The position numbers and the translations under genes are program-made. DNA of 64,000 nt from Roseovarius sp. M141 (lineage in GTDB: Bacteria; Pseudomonadota; Alphaproteobacteria; Rhodobacterales; Rhodobacteraceae), in assembly GCF_024355225.1 (NCBI RefSeq), contig NZ_VCNH01000004.1:42516-106515 (forward strand), written 5' to 3'. Below, piece after piece: positions 50,673 through 60,400 of the stretch. The notes below the pieces were generated by a model. The model searched no databases. It was given only the letters and a program-made list of their open reading frames with translations, and was not told where the DNA came from. Positions within the stretch are counted from its first letter, which is position 1. Every line of letters begins with the position of its first letter.

Positions 50673-50949
50673 GCGTAAAACCAAGGCCAATGAAGAAAGA
50701 CACCACGCCGGAGATCGTCTTGAACTCGCGGATCTTGATATCGTTGTAGGTCGTCCGCGTGCGGGCGGTGACGAGGAGCTTTTCCACCCCGTCATCAGAG
50801 ACAACGCGCATGATCCAGGCCCCGTAATAGCTGGGGCCTTTCTTATGTGCCGACTCCTGGCACAAAATTTCTGCGCTATGGCCGCTTTCCACGAGCTCGC
50901 GGAACCTGGCTTCCGTAACCACATTTGGTGCTTCGATGTCCCAGTTCAT
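50581..50949 (-). CDS. first gene of the virB operon, unknown
   Basis: A 122-residue protein (MNWDIEAPNVVTEARFREL, then YYGAWIMRVVSDDGVEKLLVTARTRT and GVVSFFIGLGFTHVDLP) with a mixed alpha/beta pattern and no signal peptide. I do not recognise it, but similar small proteins head VirB operons on alphaproteobacterial plasmids. The palindrome at 51014-51027 lies 65 bases upstream. Confidence 0.6.
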   Translation of the reverse strand: MNWDIEAPNVVTEARFRELVESGHSAEILCQESAHKKGPSYYGAWIMRVVSDDGVEKLLVTARTRTTYNDIKIREFKTISGVVSFFIGLGFTHVDLPLEAGTSRTHKLTRPDKAPSDKGAGN

Positions 50950-51013
50950 GGCCCGGCTCACGCTTTCTCCAATGGCGCAACCCTGGGCATTCCCACTTGA
51001 AGCCCAGAGTTAC

Positions 51014-51027
51014 GATAGTATACTATC
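51014..51027. promoter_or_regulatory. 14-bp palindromic operator at the virB promoter
   Basis: GATAGTATACTATC is a perfect palindrome between the virB operon (- strand) and the divergent + strand gene at 51119. On the - strand it contains TATACT, a good -10 element, so a bound regulator would block RNA polymerase. A 12/14 match lies at 53046-53059 and a 10/14 match at 29325-29338. Confidence 0.7.
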
Positions 51028-51118
51028 AACCGCAAGATGTAATATCGTGCTGTAGCTGTAGTTTTGGTTACGCAAACACTAGTCACGGTTAGTGTCCGCG
51101 ATCAAGGAGATAACAGGT

Positions 51119-51412
51119 TTGAGAAACCCAAGGTTGACAGGCCTGCGCCCATTGCAAGCTATGGTCCTTCTGATCTGTGTTCCGGGGCCGGTTTTGGCGG
51201 AATCCTGCTTTGCCCCTGCCCGTCCTTTCCTGCCCAGCGATTCGCAGGCGGCGCGGGACTATGCGGACATCATCCGCGGGGACTTCGAAGATTACATTCA
51301 GGATATCCAGAGCTACTTCCGGTGCCTCGACGGCGAACGCGCCCGCGCGTTCGAGGAAGCGAGGGAGGTCAGTGAGGACTACGGCCGATTTCTACAATTG
51401 GTAGGGGATTGA
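51119..51412 (+). CDS. secreted small protein
   Basis: A 97-residue protein with an N-terminal signal peptide (LQAMVLLICVPGPVLA) and a mature acidic helical part with two cysteines (ESCFAP and FRCLDG). The TTG at 51119 has AAGGAG about 9 bases upstream; a GTG at 51092 is an alternative. It is divergent from the virB operon and shares its palindromic operator. Function unknown. Confidence 0.6.
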   Translation: MRNPRLTGLRPLQAMVLLICVPGPVLAESCFAPARPFLPSDSQAARDYADIIRGDFEDYIQDIQSYFRCLDGERARAFEEAREVSEDYGRFLQLVGD

Positions 51413-51536
51413 TGGGCAACCTCGGGAGCATCAGACTTGCAGCCCATGGAAACCAGACGCCGATAACACCCTCATATATCTACTTTTTAGATAACAGATT
51501 TCATCCGCTAGCGACGTCACAAAAGGTATGTGACGC

Positions 51537-51794
51537 GTGGCAAAGACAATCAGAAGCAAGGGACAAGTGGCACTCTGTCAGGCGTTGGTCGACGCCCGTG
51601 TCAAAGCGGGCCTTGGTCAGAAAGACCTGGCAGACAGGCTCAGATGCCACCAGTCCCTTATTGCCCGCCTTGAGAGCGGCCAGCGCCGGGTCGACGTTGT
51701 CGAGCTGGTCGTCTTGGCGCGCGCCATCGGCTTTGACCCGTTCGAGGTTCTGGCGATCGTTGAAGCCGCCACGGAGCCCGACCACAGGATTTGA
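51537..51794 (+). CDS. XRE-family regulator
   Basis: An 85-residue protein made almost only of a Cro/C1 helix-turn-helix domain: VKAGLGQKDLADRLRCHQSLIARLESGQRRVDVVELVVLARAIGFDP. It starts at GTG. Being close to the palindromic sites, it is the best candidate for the factor that reads them, but no direct evidence links them. Confidence 0.8.
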   Translation: MAKTIRSKGQVALCQALVDARVKAGLGQKDLADRLRCHQSLIARLESGQRRVDVVELVVLARAIGFDPFEVLAIVEAATEPDHRI

Positions 51795-51963
51795 AGCCAA
51801 TGAATTGTTGAGAACACGGGAACCCACTTTCCCGGTCTGATGATCATTTCCTCATCGAGGACCAGGTAGCCAACATCAAAGAAGCCCGGCGCGCGGTCGT
51901 AGTGAACGCTCTGCAATCCCACGCCGCAATTCGCAGCGCCACAGTGCAGGAAGTCAGTAAACA

Positions 51964-52191
51964 GTGAACGATGATAGGGGTGAGGGCGTCGCGATCGCCA
52001 ATCTGATCGGGACCGATGGGTGCAGTGTTGTTGGTTGGGTTTATCGCTGGAGTACAGGCTCACATGCGGTGATGTGGGACGTCCAAGGGCCCCAGCCGGT
52101 ATCGGAAACCCGGCCGGATATAAGTGACGAACAGAAGCAAGAAATCGACTTCGATACGCTGACGAGGATCGCAAGAAGCGACGACGAGTGA
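51964..52191 (+). CDS. small hypothetical protein
   Basis: A 75-residue acidic protein starting at GTG with an SVVGWVYRWSTGSHAVMWD core and a charged C-terminus. The pattern of hydrophobic and polar residues looks like a real folded protein, but I recognise no family. No strong ribosome binding site is visible. Confidence 0.45.
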   Translation: MNDDRGEGVAIANLIGTDGCSVVGWVYRWSTGSHAVMWDVQGPQPVSETRPDISDEQKQEIDFDTLTRIARSDDE

Positions 52192-52311
52192 ACAGAGCGA
52201 ACCCGCGGTGTTTGCCGAAACGCCAAACAGCATGTGGACCGCGACGCGTATGCGGTGCGGTCGTACACGCCAAAGAATCCGTCTTCCGAGACAAATCTAC
52301 GTGGCGGCAGG

Positions 52312-53007
52312 TCAGTAGTTCACCTGCTCGAACCCGTAGTTGCCCTCATAATCACGCCAATCGACGAAGACGGATCGGTGATAAATGCCAGGGCAATGCT
52401 CGCCCCAACGTTCAAGTCCCACATGGGCCTCGGGCAGGGCAGTTATCGAAGATCGCTGCCATGAGAAATCGCCTTGGGTCCCGTAGGTGCCGAGGACCAC
52501 GGTCGCGCTTCGGTTACAATCCCCATCGCGCCCGGACTCGTGCTGTCGTGCATACCGTACATCGAAGACGCGGATGGACCGCACGAAATTGAACTCTGGC
52601 CCGCTGATATCGATGTCCGCGCGGTCCTGAACGAGCCGCAGGGCGAGGTCGGTGGGAACGAGATTATCTACTGGCAAGGATTGAAGCGGTCGACGGCTGT
52701 CGGTTCGGTACAAGGCTTCAAAGATGCGGCCAGCGTTGTTTTGTAACCGATCGTTCTCGTAGGAGGCGCCCATGGGACAGCGCCAGATTTGCAGCGGTGG
52801 TTCGACCGGCCAAGGTGTAATCCGCCGAATAAATTCGGCGCGGGCTCGGGCGCAAGGGACGGAAGCAGGCCAGCCGCCAGACAGGCACAGGAGGATCGCG
52901 CAATCGATCGGGTATGTCTGCGCGCGGGCGGGTATTGGCAGCGAAGAACCTGTCGCGGTCAAAGCGACTGCAACCGAGGGGAGGAGCTTCATGAGTAAAT
53001 GGCGCAT
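52312..53007 (-). CDS. secreted hypothetical protein with conserved cysteines
   Basis: A 231-residue protein with a signal peptide (MKLLPSVAVALTATG, cleavage after ARA). The mature N-terminus reads QTYPIDCAILLCLSGGWPAS, then CARARAEFIRRITPWPVEPPLQIWRCPMG, a form typical of small plasmid-encoded secreted proteins in Rhodobacterales. Five cysteines suggest disulphides. The ATG at 53007 has GGAGG upstream. A near-copy of the virB palindrome lies about 40 bases upstream, so it is probably co-regulated with transfer. Confidence 0.65.
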   Translation of the reverse strand: MRHLLMKLLPSVAVALTATGSSLPIPARAQTYPIDCAILLCLSGGWPASVPCARARAEFIRRITPWPVEPPLQIWRCPMGASYENDRLQNNAGRIFEALYRTDSRRPLQSLPVDNLVPTDLALRLVQDRADIDISGPEFNFVRSIRVFDVRYARQHESGRDGDCNRSATVVLGTYGTQGDFSWQRSSITALPEAHVGLERWGEHCPGIYHRSVFVDWRDYEGNYGFEQVNY

Positions 53008-53045
53008 GCTGTGGAGCCTCCGTGATAGGAGTTCAGCATACATAC

Positions 53046-53059
53046 AATAATATACTATC
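53046..53059. promoter_or_regulatory. second copy of the virB-type palindromic operator
   Basis: AATAATATACTATC matches 12 of 14 bases of the site at 51014-51027; the right half is identical and the left half differs at two positions. It lies just upstream of the - strand secreted-protein gene. Confidence 0.6.
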
Positions 53060-53399
53060 GCAACGCTAAGTATAAAGTCGTATAATGAAGTTTATGTTAT
53101 TTTGTGCGCCCTCAACAAACAAAATCCCGAGAATTACCATCATCGGCTTCACCAAGCGGGCGTTTGGACCGACTGCGGTAGACAACCGGAACGACCCCTT
53201 GTCGTCTTGATCTGCGGTGTGGGAAGGTGTTCTAACCTAAGCATGAATTTAGAATGTATGACGGTGAAGAACTAAAGAACCGCACTGTCCACCAAGGCCA
53301 ATTATCGCGCGTTTCTTTAGCCATCTCTGCGTGAACAATAGACACCGACAGGAGGACGAATTGGATAAACGCGCCTGACGCTACATTCAACTTTCAATC
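53060..53399. other. AT-rich gap before the NRPS cluster
   Basis: This stretch has no supported gene. It holds an inverted repeat TTCTAA (53230-53235) with TTAGAA (53249-53254) and, near its end, AGGAGG (53350-53355) followed by a five-codon frame. It marks the boundary between the conjugation module and the biosynthetic cluster and should carry the cluster promoter. Confidence 0.45.
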
Positions 53400-54446
53400 G
53401 TGAAAGAAAAACGGTTTAAAAGGACTATTGACGATCATGCCGATGAAGAAAGGCCGGCTGAATTGAAAATTTCAGGCAAACGGCGCGCCCTAGACCTCAA
53501 CGAGGGGCTCACTCAAACCCTGCCGGCTGGTGACGGGCGGCTCATTCCGCATGTCTTGGCCAAAACAGACGGCCTCAGCCTCGAGGATTGGATTACCAGT
53601 GCCCGTCGCGCCTTCGATCAGATGGTCCAAGCCCACGGCGGCGTCTTGTTTCGAGGTTTCGACATGACGCAAGCGCGATTTAAAACAGTTGTGCAAAGCA
53701 TCTCAGACGAATTGTTGGATTATTCTTTTGGATCCACGCCAAGAAGCCTCGTTGAAGCGCAGGTGTACACCTCGACCGAATACCCGTGCGATCAGGAAAT
53801 CCCTTTGCATAACGAGATGTCCTACGCAGCGCGATGGCCGACCCGGATCTGGTTTTATTGCGACATGCCCTCTAACATAGGTGGCGCAACACCGATCGCC
53901 GACAGCCGCCGGGTCTATCGAAGCCTTCCGGAGGAAATCCGAGCCTCATTTGAGGAGAAGGGCGTTCTGTATGTCCGTCGATATGATGGACTCCTAGATC
54001 TCAGCTGGCAGGACAGCTTTAGAACGACCGACCCGGCCGTGGTGGAGGCGGAATGCATACGTCAGGGCGCGTCTTTTGAATGGCTTGGTAAGGACACGCT
54101 CGTAACAACACTGGTCCGCCCCGCAACGCTCGTCTTAGAGCGGAGCGAGCAACGGGTTTGGTTTAATCAGGCGAACCTTTTTCACACCTCGGCGCTTCCC
54201 CTCTCAGTCCAGGCTGCGATCCAGAGCGGTTTCAAGGAATCGGAATTGCCCCGCGCCGCGTATTTCGGCGACGGAAGCGCAATCGCGCCTGACATGGTTG
54301 AATACATCAATAAAACCTATGAGACTTGCGCTTATGATGTGAAATGGCGCCGTGGAGACGTTCTGATGCTGGATAATCAGCGCCTCGCCCATGGGCGCCG
54401 GCCATTCGAGGGCGAACGCAGGGTGCTGGTGGCGATGGCGAGTTGA
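53400..54446 (+). CDS. SyrP-like TauD family hydroxylase
   Basis: A 348-residue Fe(II)/2-oxoglutarate dioxygenase of the TauD type. Iron ligands are His137 and Glu139 in PLHNEMSY, which matches the HNE form of SyrP rather than the usual HxD, and the distal His331 in RLAHGRRPF with the oxoglutarate-binding Arg nearby. SyrP hydroxylates aspartate on a carrier protein, so this enzyme probably makes beta-hydroxyaspartate on the downstream synthetase. GTG at 53400 is the longest start; no clear ribosome binding site precedes it and a later TTG at 53464 is possible. It ends nine bases before the NRPS start. Confidence 0.82.
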   Translation: MKEKRFKRTIDDHADEERPAELKISGKRRALDLNEGLTQTLPAGDGRLIPHVLAKTDGLSLEDWITSARRAFDQMVQAHGGVLFRGFDMTQARFKTVVQSISDELLDYSFGSTPRSLVEAQVYTSTEYPCDQEIPLHNEMSYAARWPTRIWFYCDMPSNIGGATPIADSRRVYRSLPEEIRASFEEKGVLYVRRYDGLLDLSWQDSFRTTDPAVVEAECIRQGASFEWLGKDTLVTTLVRPATLVLERSEQRVWFNQANLFHTSALPLSVQAAIQSGFKESELPRAAYFGDGSAIAPDMVEYINKTYETCAYDVKWRRGDVLMLDNQRLAHGRRPFEGERRVLVAMAS

Positions 54447-54454
54447 GGAGCGGT

Positions 54455-57400
54455 ATGGCTATAAAAGAGCAAGGCTTCAGGCTATCTCCTCAGCAGCGGC
54501 ATATGGTGCGTTCCGGCTCTGACCGGGAGCAAATCTGCTTCACCATGACACTGTCGGGTCCAATCGACCAGGCTGGTTTGCGCGAGAAATTCGGACTGCT
54601 TATTGATCGACACGAGGTCCTTCGCACGCAATTCAAGTGCCCGGAAACCTCCCGCTTCCCGGTTCAGGTCATCCAACCAGAAAGTGATAGCTTCTCCCAA
54701 ATTAGCCTTCAGATCACGCAGAGCAAAGAAGGTTGGAGGCTGACCGCAACCCTGTCCGCACTCGCTCTTGATCTCGCCGCCGTCGATATCCTGTCACGCG
54801 ATTTTCTCGCGTTATGCGCTGGATCCAGCGTTGCCGAGCCCATCCTTCAATATGCTGACGCCAGTGAGTGGTTCAATCAGCAACTAGAGGACCTTCAGGA
54901 TAGAGCGGACGCCTTTTGGCAGGAAAGAACCCGAGCAGGCGCGGGCCCGCTTGACGCATTGACCTGTATAGACTGCGCAGAGCCCGCGAGTCTGGCAATC
55001 GGGAAACAGCGGACCAAGGCTGTTTATGATATTTGCGACCATCATGGGGTCGACCCTGCGGCGCTTATGCTGGTGTGTTGGGCCCGCACGCTGGCAAGCA
55101 CGCCGATTAACCCCGCGATAGTTCAGTTTTGCTTTGACGGCCGTATTTATCCTGAGTTGGACGATTTGGCCGGTCCGGTTGAGATTTTCGCCCCAGTCAA
55201 AACCACTGCTTGGTCGGATACTTCGATCATTGAGGCCGCGCGACTTCAAATGGTTGAAAACAGTAGCGCTGAACAGCATCTCTTTGAATTTGATTCAAGT
55301 CGGGGTTCGCCGAGCGCTGGCTTTCGAATGCAGGCCTTGCCAGAAGAGCGGACGGACGGCGCCTATCGCGTAAAAGTCGAAAGCGTTCGAATGCCGCCAG
55401 CGCCATCCGACACAACGCTATGGGTTAGACCCGAGGGGGACGACCTGCACCTCGAAATTCAACAACCCGAAACTGGTGACAGCTATTACCTGGCCCAGCC
55501 GGAAAAGCTGATCGAACGGTTTCTGGCTGTTCTCGACGCGGCGCTTGCGGCACCGATGGCGCCGCTGTCCCGATTGCCAGCCTCAACTAGCGAAGACGAC
55601 ATGCAGCTCCTTTCTGGCCTGAACGGCAGGCGGCGGGAGACTACGCCGCCCGCGAGCATAGTCGAAAGAGTCAGGCTTCATGCCCAGGAGCTTGGCAATC
55701 AACCTGCCATCCTTTCTCAGGACAAGGAAGTGTCTTATCAAGAACTTCTAGACCGAGCATTGACCTTCGCAGGCTATTTAGCCGATGTTGGCCTCGCCGC
55801 CGAAGATGTCGTGGCAATTTACTCGGACCAGACCGTAGATTGGTATACGGCGGTACTGGGCATATGGATTGCGGGTGGTGTGTGCCTCGCCATTGATCCG
55901 ACGGTCCCTCAGAAGCGTGCGGATGCCGAGATAGAGATTTCAAGGGTTCGGTTCGCCGTAAGGCTAACGCCAGGATATGCCGCTCCCGACAGCGTGAAAA
56001 TGCTGTCGTTTCCGCCGCCGCCAGGGTCATCCGCTATGATCGACCCTCCACTCCGGTCCACTCTCTCAGGCCTCGCCTTCGTCACCTTCACATCCGGGAC
56101 GACAGGACGACCTAAGGGCGTGGCGACGGAGCACGGCAATCTGGCGCATTATGCGCGGGCCATGGCGGAGCTACTGAAACCGCTAAATGCGGATCGGCAC
56201 GCGTCGCCAGCCGCGCCCTCGGTCGATCTGGGCATGACGTCATGGCTGGTCGCGCTCTGGACCGGCGGTACAGTGGTGGTGTTACCGCCAGAAGCGCGAT
56301 TGAGCGCGGAGAAATTCGCTGCGGCCAATACTAAGCTGGCTGTCGATTACCTGAAGATCACCCCCTCCCATCTGTCGATGATCCTCCAATCGGAACACGT
56401 CTCCGCTCTGCCGGCCAAAGGATTGATATTGGGGGGAGAAGAATTACCGGCAGGTCTGGTTCGCACGGTTTGGTCGCTCGCCCCCAGTCTTTCAGTCATC
56501 AACCATTATGGGCCTTCGGAAACCACCGTGGGAGCCCTCGCGCAAGTTCTCGATGCGGATAGCCTCTCCGGCGATGCTGCGGGTCTTGGTCAAGCCCTCT
56601 CCAGCGCGAGCGTATTACCAGACGACACGGTGCCCCTACCGCTTGGACAAATCAAAAGCGAACTCTGGATCGGTGGCGACACCGTGGCGCGAGGATACCT
56701 AAACGCCCCGGCGGAAACCGCAGAACGTTTTCGGCCAGATCCGCGCGCGCAGGAACCTGGGAGACGTGTATTCCTGTCAGGCGATCTCATTCGACTGCGC
56801 GAGGACGGGAAAGCGATCTTTGCTGGTCGGGTCGATGATCAGGTCAAGATCCTTGGGCATCGTGTCGAACTAAGCGAGGTGAACGCTGCTCTGATGTCTC
56901 AGTCCTCGGTTCATCGAGCCGCAACTTTGGTGGTTGGATCTGGCGTCAACCAGCGACTGGAAGCTTTCGTCGAGGGCGATGCAGCACTGGACTGCCCCGC
57001 GGTTCTGGCGGCGCTTGCGCAGATTCTCCCAAAGCACTCCGTACCCTCAAATCTTCATGACGTCGAGCAGTTACCCATGCTCGCAAGCGGCAAAGTCGAT
57101 CGCAAAGCGCTGTTAGCTCTGTCGATTGAGAGGCGGCGTCCAAGACGTGCGCCGGCCGGTTTTGCCGAAACGGTCATCTCTGAAATCTTCGCGGATGTTC
57201 TCAGTTCCCCCGTCGACGATGCCCATGCGTCCTTCTTCGATATCGGCGGGCATTCTCTTCTTGCAACACTCGCCATCGCCAGGCTTCGAGAAGAGCTTGG
57301 CCTTGATCTGGAAATTGAGACCTTTTTCCGCAGCCCGACCGTGGCGGCGTTAGCGGAACTAGCTCAAGCCCGCATTCCGGAGCGACTGAAAATCGTGGAA

Positions 57401-57460
57401 GAAGTCTACGCCATGACCGATGACGAAATCGAACAAGCGCTCGTGAAACGGCAGGATTGA
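54455..57460 (+). CDS. NRPS module: C-like, A (Asp), PCP
   Basis: A 1001-residue synthetase. Residues about 1-385 are a condensation-like domain in which the HHxxxDG motif is replaced by SALALDL (101-107), so it is not expected to form bonds. Residues about 405-890 are an adenylation domain with FTSGTTGRPKG (545-555), HYGPSETT and LASGKVDRKAL. The nine pocket residues read D591 L592 T595 K634 I658 G660 H684 V692 G693, close to the aspartate code DLTKVGHIG. The carrier domain has GGHSLLA with Ser934. The ATG at 54455 is preferred over a TTG at 54443. The stop overlaps the next gene by one base (TGATG). Confidence 0.88.
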   Translation: MAIKEQGFRLSPQQRHMVRSGSDREQICFTMTLSGPIDQAGLREKFGLLIDRHEVLRTQFKCPETSRFPVQVIQPESDSFSQISLQITQSKEGWRLTATLSALALDLAAVDILSRDFLALCAGSSVAEPILQYADASEWFNQQLEDLQDRADAFWQERTRAGAGPLDALTCIDCAEPASLAIGKQRTKAVYDICDHHGVDPAALMLVCWARTLASTPINPAIVQFCFDGRIYPELDDLAGPVEIFAPVKTTAWSDTSIIEAARLQMVENSSAEQHLFEFDSSRGSPSAGFRMQALPEERTDGAYRVKVESVRMPPAPSDTTLWVRPEGDDLHLEIQQPETGDSYYLAQPEKLIERFLAVLDAALAAPMAPLSRLPASTSEDDMQLLSGLNGRRRETTPPASIVERVRLHAQELGNQPAILSQDKEVSYQELLDRALTFAGYLADVGLAAEDVVAIYSDQTVDWYTAVLGIWIAGGVCLAIDPTVPQKRADAEIEISRVRFAVRLTPGYAAPDSVKMLSFPPPPGSSAMIDPPLRSTLSGLAFVTFTSGTTGRPKGVATEHGNLAHYARAMAELLKPLNADRHASPAAPSVDLGMTSWLVALWTGGTVVVLPPEARLSAEKFAAANTKLAVDYLKITPSHLSMILQSEHVSALPAKGLILGGEELPAGLVRTVWSLAPSLSVINHYGPSETTVGALAQVLDADSLSGDAAGLGQALSSASVLPDDTVPLPLGQIKSELWIGGDTVARGYLNAPAETAERFRPDPRAQEPGRRVFLSGDLIRLREDGKAIFAGRVDDQVKILGHRVELSEVNAALMSQSSVHRAATLVVGSGVNQRLEAFVEGDAALDCPAVLAALAQILPKHSVPSNLHDVEQLPMLASGKVDRKALLALSIERRRPRRAPAGFAETVISEIFADVLSSPVDDAHASFFDIGGHSLLATLAIARLREELGLDLEIETFFRSPTVAALAELAQARIPERLKIVEEVYAMTDDEIEQALVKRQD

Positions 57461-60400
57461 TGGACGCACACGCTCGCCGGAACCTAATCGAATCTCTCCT
57501 GCGCGAGCGTGGGTACGGCTACGATGGCGGTGTCGTCGCCGTGGATCGCGGTGCTCCGTTGAGGGCCTCCCTAGCGCAGGAGAGGATGTGGTTCTGGGAT
57601 CGAGCGACGTCGCCCAGATCTTTCCTTCACAATGTTCCGCTTACTGCCCGCCTGCGCGGTCCCATCGATGTCGAGTGCCTTGGCCAGGCCTTTCAAGCGA
57701 TCATCGACCGACATGAGTTGCTTAGGTCTTCCTTCCGCTTCATTGGCGCTGAGCTTTACCAATATTCCAACGAGACGCTCGCGGCCCCAATGACCTTGAT
57801 CGATTTCTCTAATGAGAATGATCCTTGGGCGAGTTATGAACTGTTCGGCCTCGCCGACGCTCGACACTGCTTTGAGCTTACACAGGTGCCCTTGATAAAG
57901 GCGAGCTTGGCGCGCATTGCCGCTGATGATCATGTATTGCTCGTCACCGCGCACCACATCCTGTGGGACGGCTGGTCGACAGGCATGTTGGTGTATGAGC
58001 TGGCGGCGCACTACAAGGACTTGCAAGCTGGCGCGAGCTTGTCGCTCACCACCCTCCCGGTTCAATATGCGGACTGGTCGGCCTGGCAGCACCGTGTTCT
58101 GCGCGGCGAACGGCTCGAAAAGCTTCAGGCCTACTGGCGCAACGAACTCGCAGACGCCGAAACCGTGCATGTGCGTCCAACCAAAGTGACGCCGCCGTCC
58201 GGACCCAGCGACAAGGGAAAGACTATATCTTTTAGCGTCTCGGACACATTGACGCTGTCCCTACAAGAGTTCGGCAAGCAAGAAGACGCGACCCTCTTCA
58301 TGGTACTAATGGCTGCCCTCACAGCCTTGATTCACGGCCGATCCGGCGAATCTGACCTGACTGTCGGCGGATTGATTTCCAACCGGACCACGAAAGGTAT
58401 CGAAGGCCTGATCGGCTATTTCGTTAATACAGTCGTAATCCGTAGTCGCGCAAGCGGCGCTGACACGTTTCGCGACCACCTCCGCCGGATCCGGAGGGTC
58501 ACGCTGCGCAGTTACGAACACCAGGCCTTGCCGATTGGCCGCGTCTCGCGCCTTGCTGCTCCGGCTCGAAAGCGAGGGTTTGACGACCCGCTCTACAGCG
58601 TCGACTTCGTTTTTCAATCGGCCGAGCGGCCTGAAACCGACTTTGGCGACGTCGCGCTCAGCGTCCCAGACCGTAACACGCGCACCGCCGATTACGACAT
58701 GGGTCTAGTAATGTGGCAGCGCCTGCCCGACCTCAAAAAGACAGCCGGACTTGAAGGCTGGTGGGAGTACAAGACCGATCTGTTCGGCGACGCGGCGGCG
58801 CAGGCCTTGATCGATCAATTTGTAGCGATTTTGTCGACCGTCGCTGACGAACCAGACACGCGTTTGTCTGACTTACCGCCTGTTTCATCCGAAGACCGGA
58901 CGAAATTCAGTGTATTGGGAAGCGCAGAGTTCGACAGCGCACCGTTGTCACCGTCATGCCCCCGGCCGGCTAATGGGGATCCCGATGAGAGAGTTTGGCG
59001 CGACGCTGATGGCGAAATATGGTCGTTCCCGTTGATCAAGGCGGCGCTTGCGCCCACGGCGGCGTCACCAGATCAGCCATGGCTCCGCCTTTGGCGCGGG
59101 CTACTAGACGGTGATGCGGTCGCCGTTTCCGTGCCAGCCGAGCGGTTCGGCGCGCCCGAAACAACGGCCCGTTTCACCGCCGACGCGGTAACCGCCGGCT
59201 GCGCGGCGCTTATCGATCACTTTGGTCTTGGGCCAAAGGATCACGTTCTCCAACTCGGTCAGGGTCATGACATGGAATCGCTCTGCGTCGCCATGACGAG
59301 ACTGTCCATTGGCGCCCGGGTAACCCAGTCGCCTCACGATGCAGTCAATGCCAGCACCATAAGAGATTGGGTTTTCAAGGACGGTGCAAACGTGATCCAT
59401 TCAGGTCCGGAATTTCTACGTCTCTTGTTGAACGAATTCGAAGTCAACCCCGGCCTGACGCATCAGCTTCGTGCGGTTTTCGTCTCGGCAGGTCCGATCA
59501 CAGAGCGTCTGGCGCGGACGTGGCGCGCCACCCTTCCCGGCGTCGCACTTTGGAGGGCCTTCTGGCCGCCCGTCGCAGCCGGTCCCTGCGCCTGGCACGA
59601 ACTGGATACGGACGTTTTCTACGATTCGCGTTGGGACCGGATTGGGTCCCCAGCGCCGGGACACCAGCTTTTAATTCTCGACGGCGCGGGCGCACCTTCG
59701 TTGCCGGGAGCTGTCGGCGATCTTTTTGTCGCTGGCCCGTCGCTGGCCTGCGCCGTCGAGGCTTCGAAGTTGGGCTTGCCGAAGCCACCCTCTTATCAGT
59801 TGAGATCAAACCCGTTTGCTACGGGACCCGCTGGCTTTATGGCGACGAGCGGCTTGCGCGCGCGGGCCGACCTGGAGGGGCGAGCAGAGTGCCGCATGGA
59901 CACGCCGGAACTTGTCCATCATGCGTCGGGTCCCGTGGCAGCGGAGCAGATAAATGAGGCGTTGCGCATTGAACCTTACGTCGAGTCTGCCCGCACCGAG
60001 TTCTCGCTGGGAGAGGACTGTATCTGGTCATCCATTTCATATGTCGAACTGACCGAGGCGTCCCCGGCTAAAGCGCAAATGGCGCTGCAGTCGCTATGGA
60101 GGAGCGCGATAGCATCAGATTGGACGGATTTTGCCGAAACCAATCCCGAAGTTCTAGACTGGGTCATCTCGCAGATTCACGAGGACGAGTGCATCTTGGT
60201 CGTTTGCGCAGCGACAGACGCCCCGCTCGCAATCAGAGTCACTAGCTTTGCAAAGCAGACGACTGTTTTCTCTTTAGACCAGATCGAAGCGATTGGCGCC
60301 CTGCCCGCCGAACACTTCGGCGCAGTTATTGTCGACACGGTGGTCGCCTGCCTCCCCGGGTGCGAACATCTTATGACCTTCATCGACCGGCTACTGGGCC

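Noticed and set aside
51617..52294. A 225-residue - strand frame with a protein-like middle part (around 51790-51960)
   Set aside because: It runs antisense to the XRE gene and the small gene at 51964, and its ends are low-complexity. A decayed fragment is possible, but it is not supported as a gene.
53230..53254. TTCTAA/TTAGAA inverted repeat considered as an iron-control box
   Set aside because: The half-sites are in the opposite order and too far apart compared with the known TTTAGAA-N3-TTCTAAA element, so iron control is not claimed from it.
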